Shown here piece by piece: positions 23,673 to 32,640 of a stretch of DNA of 64,000 bases (position 1 is the first letter of the stretch; each line of letters begins with the position of its first letter). A program made the translations under genes and the position numbers. This DNA comes from Burkholderia latens (lineage in GTDB: Bacteria > Pseudomonadota > Gammaproteobacteria > Burkholderiales > Burkholderiaceae): the NCBI RefSeq assembly GCF_902499045.1, contig NZ_CABVPL010000002.1, forward strand, positions 62,001 to 126,000, read 5' to 3'. Under the pieces are notes generated by a model, which saw nothing but the letters and a program-made list of their open reading frames with translations, was not told where the DNA came from and did not search any database.

Positions 23673-24929
23673 TTATACCGGCACGACGTCCGGACGGTTG
23701 CGCGGAAACCGCGCGAGCACGTCGGGTGCAATGTTCAGATGTGCTTCGACGAGCTTCGGCGGCGTATGCGCGAGCCAGTCGGACAGCGACACCTCCGCGT
23801 AGCGGTCGGCCTTGAAGATCTCGAGGAACACGAGATCGGTGTGGCCGGTGTTCTGCACGTAGTGCCCGAGGCTCTTCTTCACGTAACCGACGTCGCCCGC
23901 CCGAAAGTCGGCGGTTTGCGCCTTCGGCCCCGTGTCGAACACGGTCATCCGCGCCTCGCCCTGCAGGTAGTACTGCCATTCGTCGGCATTCGGGTGCCAG
24001 TGCAGCTCGCGCATGCCGCCGGGATGCACGGTGACGAGTGCCGCCGCGATCGTCTGCGATACGTTGAAGTTCGTGCTGTCGGCGATCCGCACCTCGCCGC
24101 CGCGCGTCTTCTTGAACGGCTTCATCCCGCCGAGTGAAAACACGAACGGGTGCGGCGGCACACCGGCCGACGACGCCGAGGCGCGCTGCGCGTCGGCGAG
24201 CGGCCCCGGCTCGTCGCCCTGGAAGATCCACAGGTTGTCGAGCGGAATGTTCCTGAATGCGTCGGCCGGCACGCCGAAGTTCAGCGCGAGCACGTCGGGC
24301 GGCGTATGCGCGACCCAGTCTGTCAGCAGCAGCGTGTTGAATTCGGATGCGCGGCCGTTATCGAATGCGAGCAGGAATTCGGCGCCGTCGGTGCCGATGC
24401 CCTGCAGCGAATGCGGCAGGCCGGGCGGGAAATACCAGAGATCGCCGGCTCTCACGTCCTGCACCGACGGTCGGCCCAGTTCGTCGAGTACGGTGATCCG
24501 GCAGCGGCCGTCGAGCATGATGGCCCACTCGGCCTGCTGGTGCCAGTGCATCTCGCGAATGCCGCCGCGCGTGAGCCGCATGTTGACGCCGGAAATGGTT
24601 TCCGAAATCGCAAAATCGTCCTGCGTGACTTCGCGCGCCCATCCGCCGTTTTGAATGCGTTTATGCGCGTTATTGAAAGACGCCCAGAATAACGGCATGC
24701 CGTTTATATCGGTGGCTGGCGGATCCTGAAAAGACGGGAATTGATTCGCCAATGCAGGATTTTGCGGCCCCGGGTCCGTCAATCCCTGCTTGTTGCGCGC
24801 GTTGATCGCGCCTTCCGGCGGACTGTCCGGATTGCCGAACGATGCCGCCTTCGCCGTTACCGCAATGCCCGCGGCGGCGATCGCGCCAGCCGTACTCGTC
24901 AACATCCTGCGTCGAGAAAGATTCGTCAT
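23673..24929 (-). CDS. oxdC: bicupin oxalate decarboxylase, exported
   Basis: A 418-residue enzyme converting oxalate to formate and CO2. The N-terminus (LSRRRMLTSTAGAIAAAGIA) looks like a Tat signal, so it is probably folded with metal and then exported. Two cupin domains each carry a full Mn2+ site: His128/His130/Glu134/His173 (REMHWHQQAEW and GLPHSLQG) and His310/His312/Glu317/His356 (RELHWHPNADEW and SLGHYVQN). The active-site lid in Bacillus OxdC reads SENST; here it reads SEFNT (195-199), keeping the catalytic Glu196 that distinguishes decarboxylase from oxidase. AGAGGGAA precedes ATG 24929. It heads an operon with the Nramp transporter. Confidence 0.92.
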   Translation of the reverse strand: MTNLSRRRMLTSTAGAIAAAGIAVTAKAASFGNPDSPPEGAINARNKQGLTDPGPQNPALANQFPSFQDPPATDINGMPLFWASFNNAHKRIQNGGWAREVTQDDFAISETISGVNMRLTRGGIREMHWHQQAEWAIMLDGRCRITVLDELGRPSVQDVRAGDLWYFPPGLPHSLQGIGTDGAEFLLAFDNGRASEFNTLLLTDWVAHTPPDVLALNFGVPADAFRNIPLDNLWIFQGDEPGPLADAQRASASSAGVPPHPFVFSLGGMKPFKKTRGGEVRIADSTNFNVSQTIAAALVTVHPGGMRELHWHPNADEWQYYLQGEARMTVFDTGPKAQTADFRAGDVGYVKKSLGHYVQNTGHTDLVFLEIFKADRYAEVSLSDWLAHTPPKLVEAHLNIAPDVLARFPRNRPDVVPV

Positions 24930-25314
24930 GGTTCCCTCTTCACCATTTCAAATAATCGAATATTCATTCCGGGCATTCATCACTTTTTCGGTTATCGAAA
25001 AGCAGCATGCCGTGACGCAAGTTAAATACAATTCGACTTAAAATTTAAATGAATTATTAACCTGAATTAATGAGTGAATTAGATCGAGTCGGCGTTCTGT
25101 AATTATTGCGGTGCAGCAGCGCACGCTCCGCTGGCCGCAACGCGGCCGTTCACCCGCGCGGCAGGTCGGCGCGGCGTCGCCGATCGCAGCGTGTGCGTGT
25201 TCCGCGGGCTATCGGCATTCGCCAAACCATAGTTTTTATCCGCTGGCGCGAATGTTTTTGGCTTTGTTAGATAGATGACAACGATTCATCGAATGACAAC
25301 GATCTAACATCCCG
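24930..25314. promoter_or_regulatory. AT-rich divergent region with repeats before rpiR
   Basis: This 385-base region is markedly AT-richer than its surroundings, with long A/T runs at about 25015-25085. Just before the RpiR-type start lie two exact copies of ATGACAACGAT (25275-25285 and 25293-25303). They are enclosed by the inverted repeat GTTAGAT (25266-25272) and ATCTAAC (25302-25308). These are good candidates for the operator of the ddp operon. Confidence 0.6.
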
Positions 25315-26202
25315 ATGACCTGTGCGTTCGCCCATACCGTCGAATCCCGCTTTGCCGAGCTGACGCCGACCGCGAAGCGCATCGCGAGCTACATGCTCGC
25401 GAACCTCGATCGGCTCGGCCTCGAAACCGCCGACCAGATCGCGCAGCAGACCGGCACCAGCGGCATTTCGGTCGGGCGCTTTCTGCGCAGCGTCGGTTAT
25501 CGGAATCTCGACGATCTGAAACGCGAGCTGCGCGGCGGCAGCGACCGCCCGTGGATGATCACCGATCGCCTCGACGAGTATCGCCGCGCCGCCGCCCCGC
25601 AAACGGCCGACGGCGAGCGCGACAGCCATCGCAGCGGCCGCACGCTTGCGTCGTCGCTCGAACGCGAGCTCGACGCGATCCGTCACGTGTACCGGCTCGC
25701 CGAAGAACCGGTGTTCGCGCAGGTCGCCGACCGTATCGCGCACGCCGATGCCGTATTCATCCTCGGCATCCAGTCGACCCGCGGCATCAGCAACGCGTTC
25801 AGCAGCTATCTCGAGTACCTGCGCCCGCGCGTGTTCTATTCCGACGGCCAGTCGGGCTCGTACGTCGATTCGCTGAATTCCGAGTTCGAACGGCCGTACT
25901 GCATCGTCACCGACACGCGCGCGTATTCGCGCAGCGCACGCCGCTATTGCCAGGCCGCCGCCGAACGCGGCCAGCCGTTCGCGCTCGTCACCGATCTGTA
26001 TTGTCCGTGGGCGCGCGAGTGGCCGGCCGATCTGCTTCAGGTGAAGACCGACGTCGGCCAGTTCTGGGATTCGCTCGCGCCGCTCACCTGCCTGTTCAAC
26101 CTGCTGATCACCGCCGTGGTCGACCGCCTCGGTCCCGCGATCGACCGGCGCGTCGCGCGCAACCGCGAACTGCAGCGCACGTTCGACCAATTCGAATCCT
26201 GA
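25315..26202 (+). CDS. RpiR/MurR-family transcriptional regulator with SIS domain
   Basis: A 295-residue regulator. The N-terminal HTH (residues 1-77) includes SRFAELTPTAKRIASYMLAN and the recognition region QQTGTSGISVGRFLRSVGYRNLDDLKRELR. The C-terminal SIS domain (about 125-255), beginning FILGIQSTRGISNAFSSYL, would bind a phosphosugar or amino-sugar compound; MurR senses MurNAc-6-P. No Shine-Dalgarno is visible before ATG 25315, and a putative operator ends six bases upstream. Only 16 bases separate it from ddpX, so it is the first gene of the ddp operon. A cell-wall-derived effector would fit. Confidence 0.88.
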   Translation: MTCAFAHTVESRFAELTPTAKRIASYMLANLDRLGLETADQIAQQTGTSGISVGRFLRSVGYRNLDDLKRELRGGSDRPWMITDRLDEYRRAAAPQTADGERDSHRSGRTLASSLERELDAIRHVYRLAEEPVFAQVADRIAHADAVFILGIQSTRGISNAFSSYLEYLRPRVFYSDGQSGSYVDSLNSEFERPYCIVTDTRAYSRSARRYCQAAAERGQPFALVTDLYCPWAREWPADLLQVKTDVGQFWDSLAPLTCLFNLLITAVVDRLGPAIDRRVARNRELQRTFDQFES

Positions 26203-26218
26203 GCAAACCGGACCGCCG

Positions 26219-26782
26219 ATGAACCGTCACCGCCTCGTCGAAATCACGCCCGCCACGCATCGCGTCGAGATCGATCTCGTCTACGCGACCGAGCGCAACC
26301 TGACCGGCAAGCCGATCTACCGCAACGCGCACTGCCTGCTGCTCGCGCCGGCCGAAGCTGCGCTGCGCCGCGCGATCGACGTCGCCGCGCAAGCCGGCTT
26401 CACGTTGCGCATCTACGATGCGTACCGGCCGCCGCAAGCGCAACAGGTGCTGTGGGATTTCCTGCCGGATCCGAACTTCGTCGCCGATCTCGGCCGCGGG
26501 TCGAATCACAGCCGCGGCACCGCGCTGGACCTGACGCTCGTCGACGCGAACGGCGAGCCGCTCGACATGGGCACCGGCTTCGACGAGATGGTGGCCGCGT
26601 CCGGTCACTTTCGCGCAGGGTTGCCCGAGCACGTGCAACGCAACCGTCTGCTGCTGCTCGGCGTGATGCATGCGGCCGGCTTCGCGCACATCGACAGCGA
26701 ATGGTGGCACTACGAACTGCCCGGTTCGCACGCGCTGCCGCCGATCGACAACGCGGCGAGCGGCGCGTGGCGCCTGATGTGA
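26219..26782 (+). CDS. ddpX: D-alanyl-D-alanine dipeptidase (VanX/DdpX family)
   Basis: A 187-residue zinc peptidase hydrolysing D-Ala-D-Ala to D-alanine. Family motifs are complete: YDAYRPPQAQ with the catalytic Arg, the zinc-binding SNHSRGTALDLTL (SxHxxGxAxD, His and Asp ligands), and EWWHYEL with catalytic Glu and the third zinc ligand His. There is no signal peptide, so it is cytosolic and acts on dipeptide imported by DdpABCDF. Gene order rpiR-ddpX-A-B-C-D-F matches the E. coli ddpXABCDF operon apart from the regulator. Confidence 0.93.
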   Translation: MNRHRLVEITPATHRVEIDLVYATERNLTGKPIYRNAHCLLLAPAEAALRRAIDVAAQAGFTLRIYDAYRPPQAQQVLWDFLPDPNFVADLGRGSNHSRGTALDLTLVDANGEPLDMGTGFDEMVAASGHFRAGLPEHVQRNRLLLLGVMHAAGFAHIDSEWWHYELPGSHALPPIDNAASGAWRLM

Positions 26783-26848
26783 CGACGCTGCACGCCCCCC
26801 CCTTTTCATGCACGTTCAACGACTCAAACGACAGATGGAGAAGCGCCC

Positions 26849-28450
26849 ATGAAATTCCCGACCTCCCGGCTCATCGCGGCGCTCGCCGCCGCGTCCGTGC
26901 TCGCCGCCGTTCCGCTTTCCGCCGCCCGCGCGGAAACGCCGAAGGACATGTTCGTGATGGCCACGCTGCTCGACGAATTCACGACGCTCGACCCCGGCGA
27001 GATCTACGAGCTGGTGCCGGAGGAATACGTCGCGAACACGTACGACCGGCTCGTGCGCGTCGACCTGCGCGATCCATCGAAATTCAACGGCGACGTCGCG
27101 CAGTCGTGGACCGTGAGCCCCGACGGGCTCACCTATACGTTCAAGCTGCGCCCGGGCCTCAAGTTCCACTCGGGCAACCCGCTGACGGCCGACGACGTCG
27201 CGTGGTCGATCCAGCGCGCGGTGCTGCTCGACAAGGGTCCGGCCGCGGTGCTGACCGGCATCGGGCTCACGAAGGCCAACGTCGCGGCGAACGTGAAGAA
27301 GCTCGACGACCAGACGGTGTCGATCACGACCGATCACAAATACGCGCCGACCTTCGTGCTCAACGTGCTCGGCTCGTGGCCCGCGTCGGTGGTCGACAGG
27401 AAGCTGCTGCTGTCGCACCAGCAAGGCAACGACTTCGGCAACGCGTGGCTGAAGACCAACGAGGCCGGCTCCGGCGCGTACAGGCTCGTCAAGTGGTCGC
27501 CCAGCGACAGCATCGTGCTGCAACGTTTCGACGGCTACCGGCTGCCGCTCGCGATGAAGCGCATCGTGCTACGCCACGTGCCCGAAGCGGCGAGCCAGCG
27601 GCTGCTGCTGGAAAACGGCGACGTCGACGCGGCGCGCGACCTGAGCCCCGACGATCTCGCGTCGGTCGTGAAATCGGGCAAGGCGAAAGTCGCCGCCTCG
27701 CCGCAGGCGACGCTGCTGTATCTCGGCCTGAACAGGAAGAACGCGACGCTCGCGAAGCCCGACGTGCAGGAAGCGCTGAAGTGGCTCGTCGACTATGCCG
27801 GGATCCAGACCAACGTCGTGAAAACGACGTACAAGGTGCACCAGACCTTCCTGCCCGAAGGCTTCCTCGGCGCGCTGAATTCGAACCCGTACAAACTCGA
27901 CGTCGCGAAGGCGAAGGCGCTGCTCGCGAAGGCCGGCGTGCCTAACGGATTCTCGGTGACGATGGACGTGCGCAACGACTATCCGTACACGGAGATCGCG
28001 CAGGCCGTGCAGGCGAACTTCGCGCAGGCGGGCGTGAAGGTGCAGCTGATCCCTGGCGACAACAAGCAGACGCTCGCGAAATACCGCGCACGTCAGCACG
28101 ACATCTACATCGGCGAATGGTCGGCCGACTATATCGACCCGCACAGCAACGCGCAGGGTTTCGCATGGAACCCCGACAACGCCGACAAGTCGAGCTACAA
28201 GATGCTGGCCTGGCGCAACAGCTGGGACATTCCGCAACTGACGAAGGAAACCGACGCCGCGCTCGCCGAGCCGACCGCCGCGCAACGCGCACAGCGGTAT
28301 CAGGCGATGCAGAAGGAGATGCTCGCGCGCTCGCCGTTCGTGATCATGTTCGAGAAGGTCGCGCAGGTCGCGACGCGGCCCGGCGTGAGCGGGCTCGAAG
28401 TCGGCCCGATCAACGATCTCGTGTCGTACCGTAACCTGAAGAAGCAATAA
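26849..28450 (+). CDS. ddpA: ABC transporter substrate-binding protein for D,D-dipeptide
   Basis: A 533-residue periplasmic family 5 binding protein. The signal peptide covers residues 1-27 (LSAARA). The mature N-terminus FVMATLLDEFTTLDPGEIYE, the core LRPGLKFHSGNPLTADDVAW and WSADYIDPHSNAQGF follow the DppA pattern. GGAG 10 bases upstream supports ATG 26849. Operon position between ddpX and two permease genes assigns it to D-Ala-D-Ala uptake. Its close paralogue at 20625 lacks the other components. The ligand is inferred from context and could be broader, for example murein peptides. Confidence 0.88.
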   Translation: MKFPTSRLIAALAAASVLAAVPLSAARAETPKDMFVMATLLDEFTTLDPGEIYELVPEEYVANTYDRLVRVDLRDPSKFNGDVAQSWTVSPDGLTYTFKLRPGLKFHSGNPLTADDVAWSIQRAVLLDKGPAAVLTGIGLTKANVAANVKKLDDQTVSITTDHKYAPTFVLNVLGSWPASVVDRKLLLSHQQGNDFGNAWLKTNEAGSGAYRLVKWSPSDSIVLQRFDGYRLPLAMKRIVLRHVPEAASQRLLLENGDVDAARDLSPDDLASVVKSGKAKVAASPQATLLYLGLNRKNATLAKPDVQEALKWLVDYAGIQTNVVKTTYKVHQTFLPEGFLGALNSNPYKLDVAKAKALLAKAGVPNGFSVTMDVRNDYPYTEIAQAVQANFAQAGVKVQLIPGDNKQTLAKYRARQHDIYIGEWSADYIDPHSNAQGFAWNPDNADKSSYKMLAWRNSWDIPQLTKETDAALAEPTAAQRAQRYQAMQKEMLARSPFVIMFEKVAQVATRPGVSGLEVGPINDLVSYRNLKKQ

Positions 28451-28460
28451 GATTCACCGC

Positions 28461-29531
28461 ATGTCCACTCCCGCCTCCTCTCTCGAAGCGCTGCGCACGC
28501 TGCCCGCGCGGCGCCCGGCCGTACGCTGGGCGCTGCACGTGCTGCGCTGGGCGCTCACGCTCGCCGTCACGTTCGCGGGGCTGCTCGCGCTGACGTTCGT
28601 GATCGGCCGCAAGGTGCCGATCGATCCCGTGCTCGCGATCCTCGGCGATCGCGCGTCGGCCGAAGCGTACGCGGCCGAACGCATCGCACTCGGCCTCGAC
28701 AAGCCGCTCGCCACGCAGTTCCTGATCTACGCGCGCGACGTGCTGCACGGCAATCTCGGCATGTCGCTGCTGACGTCGAACCCCGTGCTCGACGACATCC
28801 GGCGCGTGTTCCCCGCCACGCTCGAACTCGCGACGATCGCGACGTTGATCGGCATCGCGATCGGCGTGCCGCTCGGTGTCGCGGCCGCGGTGAAGCACAA
28901 CCGGCCGATCGACCACATCGCGCGCTTCGTCGGCCTGATCGGCAACTCGGTGCCGGTGTTCTGGCTCGGGCTGATGGGGTTGCTGCTGTTCTATGCGCGG
29001 CTGCACTGGGTCGGCGGCCCGGGCCGGCTCGATCCCGTGTACGACGGCATGGTCGATCCGCGCACGGGCAGCCTGCTGCTCGACGCGGCGCTCGCCGGCG
29101 AATGGGACGTGTTCCGCAACGCGGTGTCGCACATCGCGCTGCCGGCCGCGATCCTCGGCTACTACTCGGTCGCGTACCTGAGCCGGATGACGCGCTCGTT
29201 CATGCTCGACCAGCTGAGCCAGGAGTACATCGTCACTGCGCGCGCGAAGGGCTTGTCCGAACGCCGCGTGATCTGGCGGCATGCGTTCGGCAACATCGCG
29301 GTGCCGCTGCTCACCGTGATCGCGCTCACGTACAGCAACCTGCTCGAAGGCTCGGTGCTGACCGAGATCGTGTTCGCGTGGCCGGGGCTCGGCTCGTACC
29401 TGACCGGCGCGCTCCTGAACGCCGACATGAATGCGGTGCTCGGCGCGACGCTCGTGATCGGCGTGATGTTCATCACGGTCAACCTGCTGACCGACGCGCT
29501 GTATCGCGTGTTCGATCCGCGTGCGCGCTGA
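28461..29531 (+). CDS. ddpB: ABC transporter permease (DppB/DdpB type)
   Basis: A 356-residue inner-membrane permease with six predicted helices. The N-terminal helix LAVTFAGLLALTFVIGRKVP is followed by the periplasmic segment typical of DppB (AERIALGLDKPLATQFLIYA). The EAA cytoplasmic loop YIVTARAKGLSERRVIWRHA contacts the ATPases. It begins 10 bases after ddpA and pairs with the ddpC permease to form the channel. Slightly longer than the usual 330-340 residues. Confidence 0.92.
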   Translation: MSTPASSLEALRTLPARRPAVRWALHVLRWALTLAVTFAGLLALTFVIGRKVPIDPVLAILGDRASAEAYAAERIALGLDKPLATQFLIYARDVLHGNLGMSLLTSNPVLDDIRRVFPATLELATIATLIGIAIGVPLGVAAAVKHNRPIDHIARFVGLIGNSVPVFWLGLMGLLLFYARLHWVGGPGRLDPVYDGMVDPRTGSLLLDAALAGEWDVFRNAVSHIALPAAILGYYSVAYLSRMTRSFMLDQLSQEYIVTARAKGLSERRVIWRHAFGNIAVPLLTVIALTYSNLLEGSVLTEIVFAWPGLGSYLTGALLNADMNAVLGATLVIGVMFITVNLLTDALYRVFDPRAR

Positions 29532-29597
29532 GGACCGCTTCGACATGACCGTTTCCATCCTGCTTCTCGTTCCACCCATGCCGAAGGCCGCCCGACC

Positions 29598-30512
29598 ATG
29601 AATGCCGAACGTCTCACGCTGCGCGCGTGGCTGCTTTCCGATGCGCCCGCGTCGCGCTCGCAGGCCGCGTTTGGCCTCGCCTACCGCCGCTGGCGCCGTT
29701 TCGGCGGCAATCCGCTCAACCTGTTCGGGCTCGCGATCCTGCTGGCCCTGATCGTCGTCGCGATCGTCGGCCCGCTGATCATGCCGCATGATCCGCTGCG
29801 CCAGGTGCTGTCCGATCGCCTGCTGCCGCCCGGCTCCGCGTCGCACTGGCTCGGCACCGACCAGCTCGGCCGGGACATCCTGTCGCGGATGATCGGCGGC
29901 TCGCGCCTCACGCTCGGCATCGCGCTGCTCGTCGTCGTGATCGTCGTGCCGATCGGCCTGCTGATCGGCACGACGGCCGGCTATTGCGGCGGCTTCGTCG
30001 ACAGCGTGCTGATGCGCATCACGGACATCGCGCTCGCGTTCCCGAAGATCGTGCTCGCGCTCGCGTTCGCGGCCGCGCTCGGGCCCGGCGTGATCAACGC
30101 GGTCGTCGCGATCTCGATCACCGCGTGGCCCGCATATGCGCGGCTCGCGCGCGCGGAGACGATCCGCATCGCGCAAGCCGACTACATCCACGCGGCGCGC
30201 CTGCAAGGCGCATCGGGCCCGCGGATCCTGCTGCGCTACATCATGCCGCTGTGCATGTCGTCGGTGATCGTGCGCGCGACGCTCGACATGGCCGGCATCA
30301 TCCTGACCGTCGCGGGCCTCGGCTTCCTCGGTCTCGGCGCGCAGCCGCCGAGCCCCGAATGGGGCTTCATGGTCGCGTCGGGCCGCAACGTGCTGCTCGA
30401 CGCATGGTGGGTCGCGACGCTGCCCGGCGTCGCGATCCTGCTCGTGAGCCTCGCGTTCAACCTGCTCGGCGACGGGCTGCGCGACGTCTTCGATCCTCGT
30501 CATGGAGCGTGA
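29598..30512 (+). CDS. ddpC: ABC transporter permease (DppC/DdpC type)
   Basis: A 304-residue inner-membrane permease. It carries the OppC N-terminal domain (RRFGGNPLNLFGLAILLALI), the family motif HWLGTDQLGRDILSRMIGGS and the EAA loop YIHAARLQGASGPRILLRYI. Six helices are expected. The gap to ddpB is 66 bases, the largest inside the operon, without a terminator. It heterodimerises with DdpB. Confidence 0.92.
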   Translation: MNAERLTLRAWLLSDAPASRSQAAFGLAYRRWRRFGGNPLNLFGLAILLALIVVAIVGPLIMPHDPLRQVLSDRLLPPGSASHWLGTDQLGRDILSRMIGGSRLTLGIALLVVVIVVPIGLLIGTTAGYCGGFVDSVLMRITDIALAFPKIVLALAFAAALGPGVINAVVAISITAWPAYARLARAETIRIAQADYIHAARLQGASGPRILLRYIMPLCMSSVIVRATLDMAGIILTVAGLGFLGLGAQPPSPEWGFMVASGRNVLLDAWWVATLPGVAILLVSLAFNLLGDGLRDVFDPRHGA

Positions 30513-30513
30513 C

Positions 30514-31428
30514 ATGTCATTGAATTCCGCCCACGCCGCCGCGCCGCTCTGCGAGATCGACGGCCTGAAGATCGGCTTTCGCGGGCACGACGGCGTCGTC
30601 ACCGACGCGGTGCGCGACCTGTCGCTGACGCTCGCGCCCGGCGAACGGCTCGGCATCGTCGGCGAATCGGGCTCGGGCAAGTCGCTGACGGGCCGCGCGC
30701 TGCTCGGCCTGCTGCCCGACGCCGCGCGCTGGTCGGCCCGCACGATGCGCTTCGCCGGGCAGGATCTGCTCGCGATGTCCGCGAGCGAGCGCCGGCGCCT
30801 GTGCGGCAGCCAGATGGGGATGATCCTGCAGGATCCGAAGTATTCGCTGAACCCGGTGATGACCGTCGCGAAGCAGATGGGCGAAGCGTTCCGGCGGCAC
30901 GAGCCGGGCTTGCGCGGCCGGGCGCTGCGCGAACGGATCGTCGACGCGCTCGCGGCCGTGCAGATCCGCGATCCGGCGCGCGTCGCCGACGCGTATCCGC
31001 ACGAGCTGTCGGGCGGCATGGGCCAGCGCGTGATGATCGCGATGATGGTGTCGACGGGCCCGCGCCTGTTGATCGCCGACGAGCCGACGTCCGCCCTCGA
31101 CGTCGCGGTGTCGATGCAGGTGCTCGCGGTGCTCGACGCGATGATCGCGCGGCACGACACGGGCCTGATGTTCATCAGCCACGACCTGCCGCTCGTGATG
31201 TCGTTCTGCGATCGCGTCGCGGTGATGTATGCAGGCCGCGTGGTCGAAACCTGCGCGGCACGCGACCTGCGCGATGCGACGCATCCGTATACGCGCGGGC
31301 TGCTCGCGGCGAATCCGCCGCTCGCGAACCCGCCCGACGAACTGCCGGTGCTGCGGCGCGATCCGGCGTGGCTCGACGCGGCCGCGCCGGCGCCGGGCGC
31401 CCACATATCGCAGGAGGCCGCACGATGA
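30514..31428 (+). CDS. ddpD: ABC transporter ATP-binding protein (DppD/DdpD type)
   Basis: A 304-residue ATPase with Walker A GESGSGKSLTGRA, Q-loop MILQDPKYSLNP, signature LSGGMGQRVMIAMM, Walker B LLIADEPTSALDV and the switch His in ISHDLP. ATG 30514 is preferred over ATG 30502 because GGAG (30505-30508) is well placed for it. The C-terminal OppD-type extension (HPYTRGLLAANPPL) is present; a Cys-rich FeS site is not evident. It starts immediately after ddpC and overlaps ddpF by ATGA. Confidence 0.93.
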   Translation: MSLNSAHAAAPLCEIDGLKIGFRGHDGVVTDAVRDLSLTLAPGERLGIVGESGSGKSLTGRALLGLLPDAARWSARTMRFAGQDLLAMSASERRRLCGSQMGMILQDPKYSLNPVMTVAKQMGEAFRRHEPGLRGRALRERIVDALAAVQIRDPARVADAYPHELSGGMGQRVMIAMMVSTGPRLLIADEPTSALDVAVSMQVLAVLDAMIARHDTGLMFISHDLPLVMSFCDRVAVMYAGRVVETCAARDLRDATHPYTRGLLAANPPLANPPDELPVLRRDPAWLDAAAPAPGAHISQEAAR

Positions 31429-32186
31429 TCGACGTCGATCACGTCTCGATCCGTTTTCCGACCCGCACGGGTCATGTCGATGCCGTGCGCGACGCGAGCT
31501 TCGCGGTGCGCGACGGCGAGGTGTTCGGGCTCGTCGGCGAATCGGGCTCCGGCAAGTCGACGCTGCTGCGCGCGCTGACCGGCCTCGTGCCGCTCGCGGG
31601 CGGCAGCCTGTCGATCGATGGCCGGCCCGTCGGCGGCACGCCCGAGCGCGCGTTCCGCCGCCACGTGCAGATGGTGTTCCAGGATCCGTACGCGTCGCTG
31701 CATCCGCGCTTCACGGTCGATCAGACGCTGCGCGAGCCGCTGTCGATTCACCGGATCGGCGACGCCGATGCCCGGATCGCTCGCGCGCTGTCCGCAGTCG
31801 GGCTCGGCTCGTCATTCCGGTTCCGTTATCCGCACCAGCTGTCGGGCGGCCAGCGTCAGCGCGTCGCGATCGCGCGCGCGCTGATCGTCGATCCGCGCGT
31901 GTTGCTGCTCGACGAGCCGACGTCGGCGCTCGACGTGTCGGTGCAGGCCGAAATCCTGAACCTGCTGCGCCGCCTGCACCGCGAACGCAACCTGACGATG
32001 ATCGTCGTCAGCCACAACCTCGCGGTGATCGGCTTCCTGTGCCAGCGCGTTGCAGTGATGCAGCATGGCGAGATCGTCGAACAGCTGCGCGTCGAGGACG
32101 TGCGTGCCGGTCACGTCGCGCGCGACTACACGCGCACGCTGCTGCGCGCGACCGAAGGCTATCGCCGCCTCGAGCCGGCCGCCTGA
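31425..32186 (+). CDS. ddpF: ABC transporter ATP-binding protein (DppF/DdpF type)
   Basis: A 253-residue ATPase with Walker A GESGSGKSTLLRA, Q-loop MVFQDPYASLHPRF, signature LSGGQRQRVAIARAL, Walker B VLLLDEPTSALDVSV and switch His in VSHNLAV. Its start overlaps the ddpD stop (ATGA at 31425-31428), with GGAGG upstream, so the two ATPases are translationally coupled and made in equal amounts. It is shorter than most DppF proteins (about 320-330) because it lacks the long C-terminal oligopeptide-binding extension. Confidence 0.93.
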   Translation: MIDVDHVSIRFPTRTGHVDAVRDASFAVRDGEVFGLVGESGSGKSTLLRALTGLVPLAGGSLSIDGRPVGGTPERAFRRHVQMVFQDPYASLHPRFTVDQTLREPLSIHRIGDADARIARALSAVGLGSSFRFRYPHQLSGGQRQRVAIARALIVDPRVLLLDEPTSALDVSVQAEILNLLRRLHRERNLTMIVVSHNLAVIGFLCQRVAVMQHGEIVEQLRVEDVRAGHVARDYTRTLLRATEGYRRLEPAA

Positions 32187-32324
32187 CACGTACGGGACGC
32201 GCGGCCGTGCGATACTCGGCACGCCGCGCGCCGCCATGTCGGGGGGCCGGGCAATGGAACCCTGGCGCGCCGCGCAGGTCCATGTCGTTTCGTCAACTAC
32301 TCAACAGCAACAGGGAGGGCATCC

Positions 32325-32579
32325 ATGCTGCAATTCATCGAAACCCTGGTGGTCGGGCTCATCGTCGGCCTTCTCGCCCGCGCACTGAAGCCCGGCGACG
32401 ACAAGATGGGCATCGTGATGACCGTCGTGCTCGGCATCGTCGGTTCGCTGATCGCGGGCTACGTCGGCCGCGCCGCCGGCTGGTACGCACCGGGCCAGGG
32501 CGCCGGCTGGATCGCGTCGATCATCGGCGCGATCGTGCTGCTCGTGATCGTCGGCGCGGTGCGCAAGCGCGCAAGCTGA
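32325..32579 (+). CDS. GlsB/YeaQ/YmgE-family stress response membrane protein
   Basis: An 84-residue inner-membrane protein of the transglycosylase-associated family. Three hydrophobic segments are visible: FIETLVVGLIVGLLARALKP, then GIVMTVVLGIVGSLIAGYVG and ASIIGAIVLLVIVGAV. The Gly-rich GxxGxxxxxG pattern is typical. A very strong ribosome binding site (AGGGAGG) lies just upstream and an intrinsic terminator just downstream, so it is monocistronic. Members are induced by envelope or acid stress; the exact function is unknown. Confidence 0.9.
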   Translation: MLQFIETLVVGLIVGLLARALKPGDDKMGIVMTVVLGIVGSLIAGYVGRAAGWYAPGQGAGWIASIIGAIVLLVIVGAVRKRAS

Positions 32580-32606
32580 TCGCCGCATCGCCCGCTTCCA
32601 TGCCAC

Positions 32607-32640
32607 ACGGCCGCTCGTCATGCACGAGCGGCCGTTTTCT
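32607..32640 (+). terminator. intrinsic terminator after the GlsB-like gene
   Basis: ACGGCCGCTCGT (32607-32618) and ACGAGCGGCCGT (32624-32635) form a perfect 12-bp stem with a CATGC loop. A T-rich tail (TTTTCTTTT) follows. Confidence 0.92.

Noticed and set aside
28454-31751. Very long minus-strand open frame across the ddp permease and ATPase genes
   Set aside because: Shadow of ddpB-ddpF; low-complexity Arg/Asp/His-rich translation with no family resemblance.
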